The notes: generated from the sequence alone by a model not told the origin. A stretch of 64,000 nt of DNA from Burkholderiales bacterium Ga0077547 (GCA_001464195.1 LNEY01000033.1:62001-126000), one strand, 5' to 3'. Counted from the stretch's first letter, positions 29,683-39,439 are shown. A program made the numbers and translations.

Positions 29683-30701
29683 GCATTCCCCTTGGCGCTG
29701 TCGCTGTCCGAAGACCACAGCGAGGGCTGATCGTCGTTGCTCGCCGCCACAGGCTTGTCCGACACGCCCATGGAGCGCATCGCCGCCGTCGGCTGGTCGT
29801 TGATCAACAGACTCAGCAATTCGGGCCGCGCGTAGTGACCGACCGAATCCATCATTCGCTTGCGCTTGGCGATCAGGCTCATGTCAAGGTCGGCATAGAC
29901 GATGCCTTCGCCTTCGGTCAGCGGCAGGCACAGGTCCTTGCCCTCGGGCGACACGATGGCGGTGTGGCAGCCGCCACGCAGGGCCTTCTGCAGACCGGCG
30001 TCGGGGGTGATCGACGCGATCTGTGCGTCGGTCAGCCAACCGGTGGCGTTGATGACGAAGCAGCCTGATTCCAGCGCGTGGTGGCGGATCGTCACCGCCA
30101 TCTGGTCGGCGAACACCTGGCCGACCATTGAACCCGGGAACTGCGCGCAGTGGATTTCTTCGTGCTGCGCCATCAGCGCATAGCGCGCCAGCGGGTTGTA
30201 GTGCTCCCAGCAGGCCAGCGCGCCTATGCGGCCCACCGCGCTGTCAACCACCTTCAGCCCGGCACCGTCGCCTTGGCCCCAGACCATGCGCTCGTGGTAA
30301 GTCGGCGTGATCTTGCGGCGCTTCAGGATCAGCGAGCCATCGGCATCGAACACCAGCTGCGTGTTGTAGAGGCTGCCGTGATCGCGCTCGTTGACGCCCA
30401 GCACCACGACGATGCCGCGTGCCCGTGCGCGATCGGACACCGCCTGCGTCACTGGGCCGGGCACCACCACCGCGTGCTCCATCAGCCGCAGGTGCGGTGC
30501 GCCCTGCAGCACTGGTGGCAGCACGAACGAAAAGTACGGGTAGTACGGGACGAAGGTTTCCGGAAACACCACCAGCTGCGCACCCTTGTCCGCTGCCTCG
30601 TCGATGGCCCCCAGCACCCGCTCGAGCGTGCCCGCAGGCCGCACCAGGTCGGGTGCGATCTGAACGGCCGCCGCGCGGACGATGGAGGGCGCGCTGCTCA
30701 T
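29679..30701 (-). CDS. nitC: Nit6803-type nitrilase, core enzyme of Nit1C
   Basis: 340-residue nitrilase that hydrolyses R-CN to the acid and ammonia. The catalytic set is visible: E48 ([16 protein letters not shown]), K130 ([13 protein letters not shown], with E137) and the nucleophile C164 ([11 protein letters not shown]). Length and motif spelling match the aliphatic or Synechocystis-type nitrilase linked to Nit1C. In Pseudomonas and Paraburkholderia the cluster nitrilase NitC is required for growth on cyanide as sole nitrogen source. It lies 19 nt after the MSMEG_0572-like gene and overlaps the radical SAM gene by 4 nt. The C-terminal ~25 residues (Ser/Asp-rich) look disordered. Confidence 0.93.
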   Translation of the reverse strand: MSSAPSIVRAAAVQIAPDLVRPAGTLERVLGAIDEAADKGAQLVVFPETFVPYYPYFSFVLPPVLQGAPHLRLMEHAVVVPGPVTQAVSDRARARGIVVVLGVNERDHGSLYNTQLVFDADGSLILKRRKITPTYHERMVWGQGDGAGLKVVDSAVGRIGALACWEHYNPLARYALMAQHEEIHCAQFPGSMVGQVFADQMAVTIRHHALESGCFVINATGWLTDAQIASITPDAGLQKALRGGCHTAIVSPEGKDLCLPLTEGEGIVYADLDMSLIAKRKRMMDSVGHYARPELLSLLINDQPTAAMRSMGVSDKPVAASNDDQPSLWSSDSDSAKGNA

Positions 30702-30720
30702 GGTGTTCGCCGGCCTCGCT

Positions 30721-31203
<483 letters not shown>

Positions 31204-31221
31204 GGGAATTCTCCGCGGGTT

Positions 31222-31252
31222 GGATGCAGCGCAACCATTGCGCGCTGCATCC
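31222..31252. promoter_or_regulatory. Long palindrome just upstream of nitB
   Basis: Perfect 11-bp inverted arms (GGATGCAGCGC at 31222-31232, GCGCTGCATCC at 31242-31252) flank a 9-nt centre. A second nested palindrome, GCGCAA-CCA-TTGCGC (31229-31243), shares the centre. It ends 19 nt before the nitB start codon and overlaps the transcription start predicted from the sigma-54 site (about 31246). It could be an operator or a leader hairpin. Confidence 0.55.
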
Positions 31253-31256
31253 CCAG

Positions 31257-31272
31257 TGCATGCGCCGTGCCA
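31257..31272 (-). promoter_or_regulatory. Sigma-54 (-24/-12) promoter of the Nit1C operon
   Basis: On the minus strand the site reads TGGCACGGCGCATGCA. This matches the RpoN consensus TGGCACRNNNNTTGCW at 15 of 16 positions; the invariant GG and GC are both present with correct spacing, and the miss is A for T at the first base of TTGC. Start of transcription would be near 31246, giving a leader of about 43 nt to nitB. Confidence 0.65.
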
Positions 31273-31290
31273 TCAGCCGAGATGCGAAAA

Positions 31291-31538
31291 GCGATCAACC
31301 TGCGATCAAGTCACAGTGGTGCTCGCCAGCGGCCTGCTGTTTTTTTGCGGTGTGGCCTGGTGTCACGCCAAGACCTTTGTCTGTGCGTGCTCGGTTGCAC
31401 CATCACGGGGCCGCGAACTGCAATCAATGCATCCGATCAAGTGACCCGGGCGCACCGGCTGCGGGCGATATGCGTGGCACAAATCCGATCAAGGTGGCAC
31501 GGACGATGCGATCAATGGCCGCCATGCCCTGCCATCAA
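31291..31538 (+). promoter_or_regulatory. Array of (G)ATCAA direct repeats, candidate MocR operators
   Basis: Seven ATCAA motifs, all on the plus strand, begin at 31294, 31305, 31423, 31436, 31488, 31511 and 31534; five are GATCAA. The first two are an 11-bp-spaced direct repeat of GCGATCAA. The last three are spaced exactly 23 bp. The array fills the gap between the Nit1C promoter and the divergent MocR gene. MocR proteins typically bind direct repeats in such divergent regions. Apart from these sites the 349-nt gap shows no gene. Confidence 0.55.
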
Positions 31539-31552
31539 TTGCCGTCGCGACC

Positions 31553-32944
31553 ATGAACAAGCCCACCAGCCACTGGCTGCGACGCCTGCAGGGCAGTGAC
31601 CAGCCCGCCTACCTGCAGATCGCCGACCTGATCGCCGAAGACCTGCGCACCGGCCGACTCGCCGCCCGCGATCGTCTGCCCACGCTGCGTGAGCTGGCCA
31701 TTGACCTCGGGTTGAACTACACGACCGTGGCGCGCGCTTACGCCGAGGCGCGCAAGCGCGGGCTGATCACCTCGCGCCCGGGCATGGGCACCACGGTACG
31801 CGGCGCCGCACCCGCGCAGCCATTGCGCGGCGGCAGCGCAGCCGAGATGACAATGAACCTGCCGCCCGAGCCGCACGACCCGGCAGTGCTCGCCCGCATG
31901 CGCGACAGCGCGGCCGAGGTGCTGGCCCATGCCGACCTGAACGCGCTGCTGCGCTACCAGGACTTCGGCGGCAGCCCCGAGGACAAGGCCGCTGCGGTGC
32001 ACTGGCTGCGCCCGCTGCTTCCCGACTGCGATGCGTCACGCGTGCTGGTCGGCCCGGGCATTCACAGCGTGCTGGCGGCGCTGGTGTCGCAGCTCGCGCG
32101 GCCAGGCGAGCTGATCTGCGTGGAGGCCTTGACCTACCCCGGCCTGAAGGCAATCGCCACGCAACTGGGCGTCGTGCTGCATGCGCTGCCGCTGGACGAC
32201 GAAGGCCCCAGCGCCTCGGCCTTCGAGCAGGCCTGCAAGACGCTGAAGCCGAGGGCGCTGTACTGCAACCCGACGATGCTGAACCCGACCACGCTGACCG
32301 TGAGCCGCTCGCGTCGCGAAGCGCTCGCCGACATCGCGCTGCGGTTCAGCATCCCCATCATCGAGGACGACGCCTATGGCATGTTGCCGCGCACCATCGC
32401 GCGCCCGCTGGCGATGCTCGCTCCCGACCTGACGTACTACGTCAGCGGTCTGAGCAAATGCCTGGGCGCCGGGCTGCGCACCGCCTTCGTCTGCTCACCC
32501 AACGAACGGCAGTCGCAGCGCCTAGCCGGTGCGCTTCGCGCGACCACGGTGATGGCCTCGCCGATCACCAATGCCGTGGCCACCCGCTGGATCAACGATG
32601 GCACCGCCGATGCCGTGCTGCAGTTCATCCGCGCCGAATCGGCGGCGCGGCAGGCGCTGGCCGCGCGCCACTTGGCGCATCACGGGGTCCAGGCGCAGCC
32701 CGAAGCATTCCACCTGTGGTTGCCTGTCGCGTCATCTTGGGGCGTGGTCGAGTTCGCGTCTTTCCTGCGCAGCCAGGGCGTGGCGGTGGTTGCCGGAGCC
32801 GCCTTCTCTACCGATGGCGATCCGCCCGATGCAGTGCGCATCTGCCTGGGCGGCGTGCTCACCCGCGACGACTGCGACGCCGCGCTGCGCCTGATCGCCG
32901 ACACCCTGGACCACCCGCAGCATCCGCATGCGACGGTGATGTGA
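31553..32944 (+). CDS. MocR-family (GntR-HTH plus aminotransferase) transcriptional regulator
   Basis: 463-residue PLP-binding regulator. The N-terminal winged helix (about residues 15-80) has the GntR pattern AYLQIADLIAEDLRTGRL, LPTLRELAIDLGLNYTTVARAY and PGMGTTV. The C-terminal ~360 residues are a class I aminotransferase fold with the Schiff-base lysine at K302 (VSGLSKCLGAGLR) and a preserved DDAYG pocket. Such proteins sense PLP adducts of amines or amino acids and usually control a neighbouring divergent operon, here Nit1C. Its gene is transcribed away from nitB across a 349-nt region with repeated ATCAA motifs. The ligand may be an amine or amino acid made by, or fed into, Nit1C. Confidence 0.9.
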   Translation: MNKPTSHWLRRLQGSDQPAYLQIADLIAEDLRTGRLAARDRLPTLRELAIDLGLNYTTVARAYAEARKRGLITSRPGMGTTVRGAAPAQPLRGGSAAEMTMNLPPEPHDPAVLARMRDSAAEVLAHADLNALLRYQDFGGSPEDKAAAVHWLRPLLPDCDASRVLVGPGIHSVLAALVSQLARPGELICVEALTYPGLKAIATQLGVVLHALPLDDEGPSASAFEQACKTLKPRALYCNPTMLNPTTLTVSRSRREALADIALRFSIPIIEDDAYGMLPRTIARPLAMLAPDLTYYVSGLSKCLGAGLRTAFVCSPNERQSQRLAGALRATTVMASPITNAVATRWINDGTADAVLQFIRAESAARQALAARHLAHHGVQAQPEAFHLWLPVASSWGVVEFASFLRSQGVAVVAGAAFSTDGDPPDAVRICLGGVLTRDDCDAALRLIADTLDHPQHPHATVM

Positions 32945-33043
32945 GGGTCCGATTCGATCGCTTCTGCAGCGGCAGAACTCTGTGCAGGTCAGCAGCGCGC
33001 CAGGGAGTGTCTGCACTGGCCTGTCTCGCAGTTTGATCTATAT

Positions 33044-33067
33044 TTGTCCATGACAATTTGTTGTCAA
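33044..33067. promoter_or_regulatory. Overlapping TTGTC/GACAA inverted repeats upstream of iscR
   Basis: TTGTC-CAT-GACAA (33044-33056) overlaps GACAA-TTTG-TTGTC (33052-33065), making an alternating TTGTC/GACAA/TTGTC series. It lies about 50 bp above the iscR -10 element in an otherwise gene-free 304-nt stretch between the MocR gene and iscR. It could be a regulator site or part of the MocR gene's downstream region. The protein that might bind is unknown. Confidence 0.35.
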
Positions 33068-33116
33068 GTCGGTGGAACTTCCCGCGGCAATGCCTACCGA
33101 ACCACTTGGGTTCCGC

Positions 33117-33142
33117 TATACTCGACAAAACTGGTCAGGTAA
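33117..33142 (+). promoter_or_regulatory. iscR promoter -10 with overlapping type 1 IscR box
   Basis: A -10 element TATACT lies at 33117-33122; I see no good -35. The 25 bp from 33118 to 33142 match the type 1 (cluster-dependent) IscR consensus at 21 of 25 positions, with both half-site cores present (CTCGAC and GGTCAGGTA). Overlap with the -10 is what autorepression by [2Fe-2S]-IscR requires. The transcript would have a leader of about 120 nt before the iscR ATG. Confidence 0.65.
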
Positions 33143-33248
33143 GAGGTTGTCTCCACAAGAGATGCCCATTGACCGACTGGTGTGCCGAGAGGCGGACGTT
33201 GCCAAACAGGCCGTCTTTATGCCCTTCGGGGCGACAGGAGTAGTCATC

Positions 33249-33782
33249 ATGCGTCTCACCACCAAAGGTCGTTTTGCTGTCACTGCCATGATCGATCTGG
33301 CACTGCGTGAACATTCGGGTCCTGTCGCGCTGGCTGCGATCAGCGCTCGCCAGCAGATTTCCCTGTCGTATCTTGAACAGTTGTTCGGCCGCCTGCGCCG
33401 CCATGAACTGGTGGAGAGCACGCGCGGTCCCGGCGGTGGTTACTCCCTCGGCCGCAAGTCTGAAGAGATCACCGTGGCCGACATCATCCTGGCCGTTGAT
33501 GAGCCGCTGGATGCCACCGGCTGCAGCGGCAAGGAAAACTGCATGGGCGAGGACGGTGGCCGTTGCATGACCCATGACCTGTGGGCCAGCCTGAACACCA
33601 AGATGATCGAGCACCTGAACTCCATCTCGCTGAAGAAGCTGGTCGGAGATCAGTTGGCCAAGGGCGTGTCGGTTGAAGAGCACCCGGTCAAGCGGGCGAT
33701 CTCGACTCAGCCCGTGGTCAAACCGATCCGTATCACAGCGCCCAATTCGGTGTTCGCACTCGGCGCTGCTTTCTCGAAGTAA
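33249..33782 (+). CDS. iscR: Fe-S cluster assembly transcriptional regulator IscR
   Basis: 177-residue Rrf2-family repressor. The start at 33249 follows CAGGAG. The N-terminal winged helix begins [19 protein letters not shown], and the DNA-binding and dimer region includes GGGYSLGR. The [2Fe-2S] ligands are C92, C98, C106 and H109; the gap between the second and third cysteine is two residues longer than in E. coli (C104, H107). It senses Fe-S status and represses the isc operon, consistent with the IscR box at 33118-33142. First gene of the operon; iscS follows 23 nt later. Confidence 0.96.
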   Translation: MRLTTKGRFAVTAMIDLALREHSGPVALAAISARQQISLSYLEQLFGRLRRHELVESTRGPGGGYSLGRKSEEITVADIILAVDEPLDATGCSGKENCMGEDGGRCMTHDLWASLNTKMIEHLNSISLKKLVGDQLAKGVSVEEHPVKRAISTQPVVKPIRITAPNSVFALGAAFSK

Positions 33783-33805
33783 GGTTGATTTCGCCAGCAA
33801 CTTCC

Positions 33806-35026
33806 ATGGACCTGACCCCGCATTTCCCGATCTACATGGACTATGGCGCCACCAGCCCGGTGGACCAGCGCGTCGTCGACGCAATGATCCCCTGGCTGCG
33901 TGAGCACTTCGGCAACCCGGCCTCGCGCAGCCACGCCTGGGGCTGGGAAGCGGAAGCCGCGGTTGAGAAGGCTCGGGAAGATGTGGCGGCGTTGATCGGC
34001 GCTGATCCGCGCGAGATCGTCTGGACATCGGGTGCGACCGAATCGAACAATCTGGCGCTCAAGGGTGCTGCGCAGTTTTACAAGACGCGCGGCAAGCACA
34101 TCATCACCGTCAAGACCGAACACAAGGCCGTGCTCGACACGGTGCGCGAACTGGAGCGCCAGGGTTTCGATGCCACCTACCTGGAAGTGCAGGAAGACGG
34201 CTTGCTCGACTTCGAGGTGCTGAAGGCGGCGATCCGTCCTGACACGATCCTGATCTCCGTGATGCTGGTCAATAACGAGATTGGCGTCATTCAAGACATT
34301 CCAGCGATCGGCGCGCTTTGCCGCGAGCGCGGCATCATCTTCCACGTCGATGCGGCACAAGCCACCGGCAAGGTCGCCATCGATCTGACCACGCTACCGG
34401 TCGACCTGATGAGCCTGGCCTCGCACAAGACTTATGGCCCAAAGGGCATTGGCGCGTTGTATGTGCGCCGCAAGCCTCGCGTGCGCATCGAAGCTCAGAT
34501 GCACGGCGGCGGCCACGAGCGCGGCATGCGCTCGGGCACGCTGCCCACGCACCAGATCGTCGGCATGGGTGTAGCGTTCCGCATTGCCCGCGAGGAGATG
34601 GCAACCGAGAACGAACGCATCCGCCTGCTCCACAAGCGCCTGCTCGACGGGTTGTCAGACATCGAGCAGACTTTCCTGAACGGCCATCCGACGCAGCGCA
34701 TTCCGCACAACGTCAACATGTCGTTCAACTTCGTCGAGGGCGAGTCACTCATCATGGGCATCAAGGGCATTGCGGTGTCCTCCGGCTCGGCCTGCACCTC
34801 CGCCAGCCTGGAACCCAGCTATGTGCTGCGTGCCCTGGGCCGCAGCGATGAACTGGCGCACTCGAGCCTGCGCATGACGATCGGCCGGTTCACCACGACC
34901 GAAGAAATCGACTACGTGATCACCACCCTGAAGGACCGCGTCGCCAGGTTGCGCGAGTTGTCCCCGCTGTGGGACATGTACAAGGAAGGTGTCGACATCA
35001 GCACCATCCAGTGGGCGGCGCACTGA
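33806..35026 (+). CDS. iscS: Cysteine desulfurase IscS
   Basis: PLP enzyme that removes sulfur from cysteine for Fe-S and thio-cofactor synthesis. 406 residues from the ATG at 33806, which gives [18 protein letters not shown]; a longer frame adds seven residues without a ribosome site. The Schiff-base lysine is K208 ([13 protein letters not shown]) and the persulfide cysteine is C330 on the mobile loop [10 protein letters not shown]. Length and loop type mark the IscS (group I) class rather than SufS. It donates sulfur to IscU, encoded next. Confidence 0.97.
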   Translation: MDLTPHFPIYMDYGATSPVDQRVVDAMIPWLREHFGNPASRSHAWGWEAEAAVEKAREDVAALIGADPREIVWTSGATESNNLALKGAAQFYKTRGKHIITVKTEHKAVLDTVRELERQGFDATYLEVQEDGLLDFEVLKAAIRPDTILISVMLVNNEIGVIQDIPAIGALCRERGIIFHVDAAQATGKVAIDLTTLPVDLMSLASHKTYGPKGIGALYVRRKPRVRIEAQMHGGGHERGMRSGTLPTHQIVGMGVAFRIAREEMATENERIRLLHKRLLDGLSDIEQTFLNGHPTQRIPHNVNMSFNFVEGESLIMGIKGIAVSSGSACTSASLEPSYVLRALGRSDELAHSSLRMTIGRFTTTEEIDYVITTLKDRVARLRELSPLWDMYKEGVDISTIQWAAH

Positions 35027-35065
35027 GCGCGGTCTGCCAACTGATGATGGATCTGGAGATTTGAC

Positions 35066-35491
35066 ATGGCATACAGCGAAAAAGTCGTCGAGCATTACGA
35101 GAACCCGCGCAACGTCGGATCCTTCGACAAGGGTGACGACACGGTGGGTACCGGCATGGTCGGCGCACCGGCCTGCGGCGACGTGATGAAGCTGCAGATC
35201 AAGGTGAACCCGTCCACCGGACTGATTGAGGACGCGAAATTCAAGACCTATGGCTGCGGTTCTGCCATCGCGTCGAGCTCGCTGGTCACCGAGTGGATCA
35301 AGGGCAAATCGCTGGACGAGGCGCTGACGATCAAGAACACCCACATCGCCGAGGAACTGGCGCTGCCGCCGGTGAAGATCCACTGCTCGATCCTGGCCGA
35401 AGATGCGATCAAGGCCGCAGTCAACGACTACAAGGCGAAGATGGCTGCAGTGGCTTCCACAACGGCTGAGGCCGGCGCGACCACGCACTGA
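35066..35491 (+). CDS. iscU: Fe-S cluster scaffold IscU
   Basis: 141-residue scaffold on which IscS sulfur and iron are assembled. The three ligands C37 (APACGD), C64 (YGCGSA) and C107 (HCSIL), the Asp at 39 and the HscA recognition site LPPVK (100-104) are present. It is 13 residues longer than E. coli IscU, through an Ala/Thr-rich C-terminal tail (AAVASTTAEAGATTH). It lies 39 nt after iscS and 3 nt before iscA. Confidence 0.97.
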   Translation: MAYSEKVVEHYENPRNVGSFDKGDDTVGTGMVGAPACGDVMKLQIKVNPSTGLIEDAKFKTYGCGSAIASSSLVTEWIKGKSLDEALTIKNTHIAEELALPPVKIHCSILAEDAIKAAVNDYKAKMAAVASTTAEAGATTH

Positions 35492-35494
35492 ACC

Positions 35495-35818
35495 ATGGCT
35501 GTCACTTTGACTGAAGCGGCGGCACGGCACGTCACCCGTTACATCGGCAAGCGAGGCAAGGGCGTCGGTGTGCGTCTTGGCGTGCGCACCACAGGTTGCT
35601 CTGGACTGGCCTACAAGCTCGAATATGCCGACGATGTGGCGCCCGAAGACACGGTGTTCGAAGACCACGGCGTCAAGGTGCTGATCGACCCCAAGAGCCT
35701 GCCCTACATCGATGGCACCGAGCTCGACTTCGTGCGCGAAGGCCTGAACGAAGGCTTCAAGTTCTACAACCCACGCGAGAAAGACCGGTGTGGTTGCGGC
35801 GAATCCTTCCGAGTGTGA
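35495..35818 (+). CDS. iscA: Iron-sulfur cluster assembly protein IscA
   Basis: 107-residue A-type carrier that takes clusters from IscU to target proteins. The three conserved cysteines are C35 (TTGCSGL) and C99/C101 (CGCGESF at the C-terminus). The N-terminus [12 protein letters not shown] is typical. It starts 3 nt after the iscU stop, so the two are translated together. Confidence 0.97.
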   Translation: MAVTLTEAAARHVTRYIGKRGKGVGVRLGVRTTGCSGLAYKLEYADDVAPEDTVFEDHGVKVLIDPKSLPYIDGTELDFVREGLNEGFKFYNPREKDRCGCGESFRV

Positions 35819-35871
35819 GGAGTTGTCTCCCGACGTCCTGAGCTGCTGGTGACCCTGGATTGAATGCGTTG

Positions 35872-36390
35872 ATGCAGCTTGACGACGATGATTTCGACCT
35901 CTTCGGTCTCCCTCGGCGTTTCGAGCAGGACGCCGCCGCAGTTGGTGCCCGTTGGCGCACGCTGCTCGCTGAAGTCCACCCCGATCGATTCGTCAGCGAA
36001 GGCGCGCAGGCACAACGTCTTGCCATGCAGTGGTCGGTGCGCATCAACGAAGCCCACCGACGCCTGAAGGATCCGCTGGCCCGAGCCGCCTACCTCTGCG
36101 AGCTGAACGGCGAACCGATCCATGCAGAAGACAACACCGCGATGCCCACCGCCTTTTTGATGCAACAGATGGAGTGGCGTGAGTCGCTCGACGATGCAAC
36201 GACGCTGGCCGAGGTCGAGGCGTTGGCGTCGGCAGTCTCCGCCCACCGCGTGCACGCCTTGCGCGAACTGCGCGCGCTGCTCGACGAGCAGCACAACCAT
36301 GCTGCAGCCGCGCAGCACGTCCGAGCGCTGATGTTCGTCGACCGCTTTGCCAGCGACGTCGATCAGCGACTCGAAGCGTTGGAACCGTAA
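35872..36390 (+). CDS. hscB: Fe-S protein assembly co-chaperone HscB
   Basis: 172-residue J-domain co-chaperone that brings IscU to HscA and stimulates its ATPase. The J-domain signature HPD is at residues 36-38 ([10 protein letters not shown]) and the C-terminal three-helix bundle is recognisable by [12 protein letters not shown]. The ATG at 35872 is preferred. A TTG at 35860 in the same frame would add four residues, and neither has a clear ribosome site. It lies between iscA and hscA and ends 4 nt before hscA. Confidence 0.93.
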   Translation: MQLDDDDFDLFGLPRRFEQDAAAVGARWRTLLAEVHPDRFVSEGAQAQRLAMQWSVRINEAHRRLKDPLARAAYLCELNGEPIHAEDNTAMPTAFLMQQMEWRESLDDATTLAEVEALASAVSAHRVHALRELRALLDEQHNHAAAAQHVRALMFVDRFASDVDQRLEALEP

Positions 36391-36394
36391 TCAC

Positions 36395-38266
36395 ATGGCT
36401 TTGCTTCAAATCTCTGAGCCCGGCGGTGCGCCGGATCCGCACCAGCGCCGCATCGCGGTCGGCATCGACCTCGGCACCACGCATTCCCTGGTCGCTTCGG
36501 TGCGCCACGGTGTCGCCGAATGCCTGCCAGATGCCGCCGGCCGCGTGATCCTGCCCTCGGCTGTGCGCTACCTGCCGAGCGGTCGCCGTCAGATCGGTGC
36601 CGAGGCGCTGGCCGCCGCCGCGACCGATCCGCACAACACGTTGGTCTCGGTCAAGCGCTTCATGGGTCGCGGCCTGGCCGACATCGCCGATCGGGCCAGG
36701 CTGCCCTACGACTTCGTCGAGGCGCCAGGCATGGTTCAGATTCGCACCATCGACGGCGTGAAGTCGCCGGTCGAGGTGTCGGCTGAAATCCTCGCCACGC
36801 TTCGCCAGCGCGCCGAAGACACCTTCGACGACGAGCTGTTTGGCGCGGTGGTCACGGTGCCCGCGTACTTCGATGACGCCCAACGGCAGGCCACCAAAGA
36901 TGCGGCGCAGCTCGCTGGCTTGAACGTGCTGCGCCTGATCAACGAGCCGACCGCTGCCGCGATCGCCTACGGTCTCGAGAATGGCTCCGAAGGCCTGTAT
37001 GCGGTCTACGACCTGGGCGGCGGCACCTTCGACATCTCGCTGCTGCGTCTGAGCGCTGGTGTGTTCGAGGTGGTCGCCACCGGCGGTGATTCGGCACTGG
37101 GTGGTGACGATTTCGACCATGCCCTGGCGGACTGGGCGCTGGCGCAGGCTGGGCTTGCAGCCGAATCGGCACAGGACAAGCGGGCCGTGCTGGTGGCAGC
37201 GCGAGCGGCGAAGGAAAAGTTGTCGGTGATCGATCACGCGACGCTGGCCTGCCCGATTTCCGGCAACAACGGGGTCTCGACCGAGCTGTCGGTGCGCGTC
37301 ACCCGCGAGCAGTTCAACGCCGTCACGCACGACCTGGTCTCGCGCACCGTGGCCGTGCTGCGCAAGGTCTTGCGCGATGCCAAGACCGACAAGTCCGCTG
37401 TGCAGGGCGTCGTGATGGTCGGAGGCTCCACCCGCATCCCGGCGGTGCAGACGGCGGTGGCCGATTTCTTCGGCAAGGCGCCCCTGAACAACCTGAACCC
37501 CGACGAGGTCGTGGCCCTCGGCGCGGCACTGCATGCCAACACGCTGGCGGGCAACGCCGGTGCCGAAGAGATGCTGCTGCTCGACGTGATCCCGCTGTCG
37601 CTCGGTCTGGAGACGATGGGTGGGCTGGTCGAGCGCATCATTCCGCGCAACAGCGCCATCCCCACTGCACGTGCGCAGGACTTCACCACCTTCAAGGACG
37701 GGCAGACCGCGCTCGCCATCCATGTGGTGCAAGGCGAGCGCGAACTGGTCAGCCACTGCCGCTCGCTGGCGCGCTTCGAATTGCGCGGCATTCCGCCGAT
37801 GGTGGCTGGCGCGGCACGCATCCGCGTCAGCTTCACGGTCGATGCCGACGGCATGCTCAGTGTGGCCGCGCGTGAGGAAGGTTCCGGCGTCGAGGCGTCG
37901 ATCGCGGTCAAGCCGAGCTACGGTCTGGCCGACGAGGACATCGCCCGCATGCTCAGCGAGAGCTTCACGACCGCCGAGGTCGACATGAAGGAGCGCGCGC
38001 TGCGCGAATCGCGTGTCGAGGCCGAGCGCATGACACTGGCCACGCGTGCGGCGCTGGCCGCCGACGGCGACCTGCTGAGCGTTCAAGACATCGCAGCCAT
38101 CGAAGCGATGCTGGGCCAGCTGGAAGCCGCCCGCCAGGGCAGCGACCACCACGCGATCGACACCGCCGTCGAGGCGCTGGCCCACAGCACCGAGGCCTTC
38201 GCCGCCGAGCGGATGAACCGGGGCATCCGCAAGGCGCTGGCCGGGCGCCGCGTCACCGAGGTCTGA
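36395..38266 (+). CDS. hscA: Fe-S assembly Hsp70-type chaperone HscA
   Basis: 623-residue Hsp70 chaperone specialised for IscU (LPPVK recognition). The start at 36395 is chosen because it follows the hscB stop by 4 nt; the frame is open further upstream inside hscB. The ATPase half has [26 protein letters not shown] and [13 protein letters not shown]. The substrate half starts after the [13 protein letters not shown] linker. The overall length is shorter than DnaK, as expected for HscA. Confidence 0.96.
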   Translation: MALLQISEPGGAPDPHQRRIAVGIDLGTTHSLVASVRHGVAECLPDAAGRVILPSAVRYLPSGRRQIGAEALAAAATDPHNTLVSVKRFMGRGLADIADRARLPYDFVEAPGMVQIRTIDGVKSPVEVSAEILATLRQRAEDTFDDELFGAVVTVPAYFDDAQRQATKDAAQLAGLNVLRLINEPTAAAIAYGLENGSEGLYAVYDLGGGTFDISLLRLSAGVFEVVATGGDSALGGDDFDHALADWALAQAGLAAESAQDKRAVLVAARAAKEKLSVIDHATLACPISGNNGVSTELSVRVTREQFNAVTHDLVSRTVAVLRKVLRDAKTDKSAVQGVVMVGGSTRIPAVQTAVADFFGKAPLNNLNPDEVVALGAALHANTLAGNAGAEEMLLLDVIPLSLGLETMGGLVERIIPRNSAIPTARAQDFTTFKDGQTALAIHVVQGERELVSHCRSLARFELRGIPPMVAGAARIRVSFTVDADGMLSVAAREEGSGVEASIAVKPSYGLADEDIARMLSESFTTAEVDMKERALRESRVEAERMTLATRAALAADGDLLSVQDIAAIEAMLGQLEAARQGSDHHAIDTAVEALAHSTEAFAAERMNRGIRKALAGRRVTEV

Positions 38267-38270
38267 CCAC

Positions 38271-38609
38271 ATGCCCGTCATCAAGATCCTCCCGCACGCC
38301 GAGTACTGCCCGCAGGGCACTGAGATCACCGCATCGGCCGGCACCTCGATCTGCGAGGCCCTGCTGGAAAACGGCATCGAGATCGAGCACGCCTGCGAGA
38401 TGAGCTGCGCCTGCACCACCTGCCATGTGGTGGTGCGGCAAGGTTTTGCGTCGCTGGGAGACATGGACGAAACCGAAGAAGACCTGCTCGACCGCGCCTG
38501 GGGTCTGGAGCCCGATTCACGCCTGTCGTGTCAGGCGATCCTGTCTCAGCAGGACGTGACGATCGAGATCCCGAAGTACACGATCAATCACGCCAAGGAA
38601 CAGCACTGA
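38271..38609 (+). CDS. fdx: [2Fe-2S] ferredoxin of the isc operon
   Basis: 112-residue adrenodoxin-type ferredoxin that supplies electrons for cluster assembly. The ligands C42, C48, C51 and C87 match E. coli Fdx exactly (ACEMSCACTTC and RLSCQ), with an extra C46. Last gene of the operon; iscX, which closes the enterobacterial operon, is absent, and the next gene is on the other strand 8 nt away. Confidence 0.96.
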   Translation: MPVIKILPHAEYCPQGTEITASAGTSICEALLENGIEIEHACEMSCACTTCHVVVRQGFASLGDMDETEEDLLDRAWGLEPDSRLSCQAILSQQDVTIEIPKYTINHAKEQH

Positions 38610-38616
38610 CTGAGGC

Positions 38617-39417
38617 TCAGGCCGCCTGCCGCTCCACATGCCCGTGGCGCGTGTAGAGGAAGTCGAGTACTTCCTTGCGGTAGTTCACATAGCGTGTGTC
38701 GGCGGCCAGTTCGACACGGTTGCGGGGGCGAGGCAGCAGCACGCTGACGATTTCGCCGATGGTGGCCGCCGGTCCGTTGGTCATCATCACGATGCGGTCG
38801 GACAGCAGCACGGCCTCGTCGACGTCGTGCGTCACCATCACCACCGTGCTCTGCGTGCGCTGCACGATCTTCAGCAATTCGTCCTGCAGCTTGGCGCGGG
38901 TGAGGGCGTCGAGGGCGCCGAAGGGCTCGTCCATCAGCAGCACCTTGGGCTCCATCGCCAGCGCACGGGCAATGCCGACGCGCTGCTTCATGCCACCGGA
39001 GATTTCATGCGGGCGTTTGCTCACCGCATGGCCCATGTCCACCAGTTCGAGCGCTGCCTTGGTCCGTGCATCGAGCTGCGCTTTCGACTCGGTCGCGCCA
39101 AACACCCGCTCGACGCCGAGATGCACGTTTTCGAAGCAGGTCAGCCATGGCAGCAGCGAATGGTTCTGGAACACCACCGCGCGTTCGGGGCTGGGCGCGG
39201 CGATCTCGCGGTTGTCGCAGAACAGCGCACCCGAGGTGGGCAGCGTCAGCCCAGCGATCAGGTTCAAAAGCGTCGATTTGCCGCAACCCGAGTGGCCGAT
39301 CAGCGTGACGAACTCGCCCTTGGCCACGGTCAGGTTGATGTCGCGCAGCGCGTGAAAGCTGCCCTTCTTGGTGTGGAACGTCATTTCTGCGTTTTCCACG
39401 AGGATGAAGTTGTGCAT
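38617..39417 (-). CDS. nrtD: Nitrate/nitrite-type ABC transporter ATPase
   Basis: 266-residue ATPase from the ATG at 39417, chosen because GAGGAG lies 8 nt upstream; a longer frame would overlap nrtB. Motifs are Walker A GHSGCGKST, signature ISGGMKQRVGIARAL, Walker B VLLMDEPFGALD and H-loop VTHDVDEA. The sequence is of the NrtD/SsuB/TauB group. Gene order nrtA-nrtB-nrtD points to nitrate, although cyanate and aliphatic sulfonate transporters are related. The 8-nt gap to fdx, which converges, leaves little room for a terminator. Confidence 0.9.
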   Translation of the reverse strand: MHNFILVENAEMTFHTKKGSFHALRDINLTVAKGEFVTLIGHSGCGKSTLLNLIAGLTLPTSGALFCDNREIAAPSPERAVVFQNHSLLPWLTCFENVHLGVERVFGATESKAQLDARTKAALELVDMGHAVSKRPHEISGGMKQRVGIARALAMEPKVLLMDEPFGALDALTRAKLQDELLKIVQRTQSTVVMVTHDVDEAVLLSDRIVMMTNGPAATIGEIVSVLLPRPRNRVELAADTRYVNYRKEVLDFLYTRHGHVERQAA

Positions 39418-39439
39418 GGTCGGTGCTCCTCGAAGCGGC

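Noticed and set aside
31291-31538. ATCAA motifs as IHF sites
   Set aside because: IHF needs WATCAA followed by TTR four bases on; only the motif at 31423 comes near (W before, T but not TT after), so the array as a whole does not fit IHF.
36044-38464. An 806-codon open frame on the minus strand opposite hscA
   Set aside because: It lies across hscB, hscA and fdx, all unmistakable; codon bias of the GC-rich coding strand explains the lack of stops.
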